Assembly (NCBI GenBank): GCA_964448935.1
Contig: CAYVBE010000176.1
Coordinates: 1-8,862, forward strand
Source of the DNA: CAYVBE01 sp964448935
GTDB lineage: Bacteria; Planctomycetota; Brocadiia; SM23-32
DNA: 8,862 nt
Direction: 5' to 3'
The position numbers and the translations under genes are program-made. Every line of letters begins with the position of its first letter. Positions within the stretch are counted from its first letter, which is position 1. Below are positions 6,643 to 8,862 of the stretch, one piece after another. A model generated the notes under the pieces. The model worked only from the letters and a program-made list of their open reading frames with translations, made no database searches and had not been told where the DNA came from.

Positions 6643-7650
6643 ATGAGCGAAGCAGCGAATGACCGTGCAGGCCGAACGTTCATCGATGCGTACGCGCACG
6701 TGGGCGAGCCGCGGTTCGGCTCGGCGGAGGAAGCCGTGGCGGTGATGGACCGCTGGAACACCGAGAGGGCCGTCCTGGTCCTCGGGCCGGGCATCCCCGA
6801 TCTGGAGGGGCTACGGAAAGCCCGGGAGCTGGCGGGCGACCGTATCCGCTACATGGGCATTCCCTTCGGGGAGACCGAGGAGCAGCGTTCCCAACTGGCC
6901 CAGGTCCAGATACGGATGGGCATCAGCGGCATGCGCTTCATGCCCTTCGAGCTGCCGCCGAACGCGGAAGTTCTGGCACGGCTCGGCGAGCGTGGACTCT
7001 GGCTGTTCGCCATCAACGTCCACGAATCGGCGGAGATCACCCGGACGCTCCTGGACTGGCTGGAGGACCACCCCGAGGGCGCCATCGCGTCGCCGCATTT
7101 CGTCTATCCCAACCCCATTGACGAGGCGGCAGACGATCCCTGCCTGCTGCGGGACCTGCTCCGTCACCCGCGCTTTTACGCCATCCTGTCGCGCCACGGC
7201 GGCGCAAGCCAACAGCCATACCCTCACGAGGACCTGCGGCCGTGGGTCGAGGGGCTGATCGAGGAGATGGGCTGGGAGAAGCTGATGTGGGGAAGCGAGT
7301 ATCCGTGCCTCTACTGGCGGAACGAGCAGATAGACGAGGCCCGCCGCTGGGTCCACGAATTGGGCATCGAACTGACCGGTGAGCAGCGGGCGGCCTTCTT
7401 CGACGGTAACGCGCGGCGGCTGTTCTTCGACGACCAGGCCCCGCCGGCGGAGGATGTCGCCGTCCCGGCCTGGGTGGAGGAGCAGTTCAACCGCGACCGC
7501 ACTGTGGGCCTCTTCCCCCGCACCGCCCTGCAGGTGCCCATGTCCGACTACCGCCACCTGCTGGCGGGCTACATCGAGGCGAGCGCTGCCAACCCTACCC
7601 TCCGCTTCGCCGAATACGTGGCCAGCAGGCTCGGCGAGCACCCCGGATGA
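6643..7650 (+). CDS. Amidohydrolase_2 family protein (metal-dependent hydrolase fold, atypical ligands)
   Basis: This 335-aa protein matches the amidohydrolase_2/COG2159 TIM-barrel family (PF04909): TFIDAYAHVGEP at 12-23 (first strand), GMRFMPFE (96-103), SPHFVYPNP (150-158), SRHGGAS (183-189), KLMWGSEYP (213-221) and FFDGNARRLF (252-261), the usual C-terminal NA-R-L helix. Family members are hydrolases or decarboxylases (for example ACMSD-type and 4-sulfomuconolactonase-like). Two metal-site positions differ from the classical set: the first His of H-x-H is Tyr17 (His19 kept), and the strand-8 Asp is Glu219. About 74 residues follow the normal family end, including VPAWVEEQFNRDR (274-286). 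It sits 14 bp after the glycoside hydrolase gene on the same strand, so the two are co-transcribed and likely act on the same substrate, perhaps hydrolysing a lactone or an acyl or amide group of a sugar derivative. The reaction is not deducible; a structural or non-catalytic role is possible. Confidence 0.8.
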   Translation: MSEAANDRAGRTFIDAYAHVGEPRFGSAEEAVAVMDRWNTERAVLVLGPGIPDLEGLRKARELAGDRIRYMGIPFGETEEQRSQLAQVQIRMGISGMRFMPFELPPNAEVLARLGERGLWLFAINVHESAEITRTLLDWLEDHPEGAIASPHFVYPNPIDEAADDPCLLRDLLRHPRFYAILSRHGGASQQPYPHEDLRPWVEGLIEEMGWEKLMWGSEYPCLYWRNEQIDEARRWVHELGIELTGEQRAAFFDGNARRLFFDDQAPPAEDVAVPAWVEEQFNRDRTVGLFPRTALQVPMSDYRHLLAGYIEASAANPTLRFAEYVASRLGEHPG

Positions 7651-7663
7651 CGGCAGCCCAAAA

Positions 7664-8821
7664 TCAATAGCGCCCGTATTCTTCGCAGACCTCTACCAGC
7701 TTGACGATGTTCTCGTCGGGGGTGTCGCGGCCGCACTGGTCGCCGGTTGACAGGATGAAACCGCCTCCCTCCATGGCGGCCTCCAGGCAGTCGCGCGCCG
7801 CCTGCGCCACCTCCTCGGGGTCGGACCGCAGCATCACGTCCGTGGTGTGCAGGTTGCCCTTCAGGGCCAGCCGGTCGCCGAACTCCCGCTTCACCTCCGC
7901 CAGATCGCAGTCCCCCATCGGCGGCACCTCGAGCGGGTCTATGCAATCCAGCTTCGACTGCGTGGCGCACAGTTCCACCAGCGCCCGCTCCTTGCCACAG
8001 GAGTGCAGTGAGGTCACGACGCCCGTCCGGCTGAACATCTCGGTGAGCACCCGCACCGCCGGGAAGGAAATCTCCTCCATGATCTCTACGGACTGCATGG
8101 TGATGAGGCCGGAGTTCGGGAAAAAGACGAAGTCCGGCCGCACGTCCTGCTCGATGATCTGCCGTCCCACCGCCAGCAGCCACTCGGTGCGCATCTTGGC
8201 CCACTCCATCACCAGGTCGTGGTGATCGTAGTAGTCATAGAACGCCGCCTCGGCCGGCTCGCGGAGCTGGAACATGACCATGGGCAGGTCCATGCACAGC
8301 CCCACCACGCCGTCCTCGCCCATGTCCTCCTGGACCCTCTTGTAGCCCTCGAAGGAGGCCCTCGACGGATCGCCCATCATGTAGCGCAGGCACTCGAACT
8401 GCGACGGCAGGTCGTCAATCCACTTCTTCGTGTCCGTCGGCGCCTCGCCGCGCAGGTAGGTGGTCTCCTTCATCAGCTCCCCGGCGGGACAGCGGAAATG
8501 CGATCGCACCACAAGTCTCTCATCGGTCTGCTCGACGATCTCCGAGGACCGCTCGGTGTCCGGATGCGGCGGCACCTGAGCATAGCCGTGGTGCGAGAAA
8601 CCGTCCACTCCGTAGTAGCGCACGCAGTCGTTGTACGCCTTCCACACCGGCGGATCGCGATAGTAATACACCTGCCAGAACGGCACGTCCAGCAGCCGGG
8701 CGGGGATTAGCCAGTTGGTATCCGGCGACGCGGGCACGCGGTCGGGCATCCCGCCCGTCATCGCCGTCAACGTCCTCTCCCGTCGTGTCATCGCCATGGA
8801 AGCAGGCTTTCCCGCGCTCAT
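7664..8821 (-). CDS. Uroporphyrinogen decarboxylase-like protein (MtaA/CmuA-type)
   Basis: This 385-aa protein has the UROD TIM-barrel fold (PF01208). It starts with the typical MTRRERTLTAM-G--PDRVP segment (11-30) and ends with EGGGFILSTGDQCGRDTPDENI (351-372). The H-x-C-G motif at LHSCG (272-276; His273, Cys275) together with Cys363 gives the His-x-Cys...Cys zinc site of MtaA/CmuA methyltransferases, which activate a thiol and move methyl groups to or from a corrinoid. The Arg-rich N-terminal porphyrin-binding motif of true HemE is absent. These proteins are often numerous in genomes of uncultivated carbohydrate degraders, where their substrates are mostly unknown. The ATG at 8821 has GGGAG 7 nt upstream; Met9 or Met11 would remove a non-conserved lead, but have weaker sites. 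It faces the amidohydrolase tail to tail (13 bp). No corrinoid protein or reactivase is in the window, so a methyltransferase role is inference. Confidence 0.85.
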   Translation of the reverse strand: MSAGKPASMAMTRRERTLTAMTGGMPDRVPASPDTNWLIPARLLDVPFWQVYYYRDPPVWKAYNDCVRYYGVDGFSHHGYAQVPPHPDTERSSEIVEQTDERLVVRSHFRCPAGELMKETTYLRGEAPTDTKKWIDDLPSQFECLRYMMGDPSRASFEGYKRVQEDMGEDGVVGLCMDLPMVMFQLREPAEAAFYDYYDHHDLVMEWAKMRTEWLLAVGRQIIEQDVRPDFVFFPNSGLITMQSVEIMEEISFPAVRVLTEMFSRTGVVTSLHSCGKERALVELCATQSKLDCIDPLEVPPMGDCDLAEVKREFGDRLALKGNLHTTDVMLRSDPEEVAQAARDCLEAAMEGGGFILSTGDQCGRDTPDENIVKLVEVCEEYGRY

Positions 8822-8848
8822 CTGCGCACTCCCGCTGTGATCGAATGC

Positions 8849-8854
8849 ATGATA
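8849..8854 (-). promoter_or_regulatory. Candidate -10 element for the UROD-like gene
   Basis: On the minus strand TATCAT (5/6 match to TATAAT) lies about 28 nt before the ATG at 8821, with the SD GGGAG at 8833-8829 in between. The -35 box would fall beyond the right edge of the window and cannot be checked. Confidence 0.3.
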
Positions 8855-8862
8855 GCGTACGA

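Noticed and set aside
6811..7641. 276-residue minus-strand frame antisense to the amidohydrolase
   Set aside because: Shadow composition and no SD or motifs, while the plus-strand frame carries clear family motifs.
7651..7663. Possible two-way terminator between amidohydrolase and UROD-like genes
   Set aside because: The 13-bp gap has no stem-loop or T-tract that I can see.

Overview
This is a GC-rich (hand-sampled lines 62-70% GC), gene-dense bacterial window with seven protein-coding genes and no RNA genes, insertion sequences or CRISPR. No gene-free stretch exceeds 300 bases. The longest is the 185-bp divergent region at 4383-4567, and the other gaps are 6 to 50 bp. The combination of a GHL6-type glycoside hydrolase, a uroporphyrinogen-decarboxylase-like protein, an amidohydrolase and a pyrophosphate-type phosphofructokinase resembles genomes of carbohydrate-degrading uncultivated lineages (Hydrogenedentota, Armatimonadota, Planctomycetota/Lentisphaerota-like). 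That placement is an impression only; no marker gene is present.

Layout. (1) At the left edge, 2-385 (+) is the C-terminal part of a DUF4276 protein whose beginning lies outside the window. Its GC content is lower (about 59%), so it may come from an accessory or defence island. (2) 392-4382 (-) is a three-gene operon read right to left: NADP-type 6-phosphogluconate dehydrogenase (gnd), an unusual HAD-superfamily phosphatase, and a PPi-type 6-phosphofructokinase. Gaps are 50 and 14 bp, each gene has its own Shine-Dalgarno sequence, and a good sigma70-like promoter (TTGACA-17-AAGAAT) precedes gnd. (3) 4383-4567 is a divergent regulatory region with a candidate promoter for each direction and a 6-bp inverted repeat between them. 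(4) 4568-7650 (+) is a two-gene operon with a 14-bp gap: a GHL6/beta-galactosidase-trimerization glycoside hydrolase-like protein and an amidohydrolase_2 protein with altered metal ligands and a C-terminal extension. (5) 7664-8821 (-) is a UROD/MtaA/CmuA-like protein, convergent with the amidohydrolase.

Working interpretation. The left operon handles sugar phosphates: gnd makes ribulose-5-phosphate and NADPH, PPi-PFK phosphorylates fructose-6-phosphate (or possibly sedoheptulose-7-phosphate), and the HAD protein dephosphorylates something unknown. The divergent genes look like breakdown of an uncommon glycoside or modified sugar. The UROD-like protein may be a corrinoid/zinc methyltransferase, or may be unrelated. 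The links between the two halves are inferred from gene order alone. Nothing here is a clear new system. The most distinctive points are the two-way regulatory region, the atypical Gnd, and the amidohydrolase with non-standard active-site residues.
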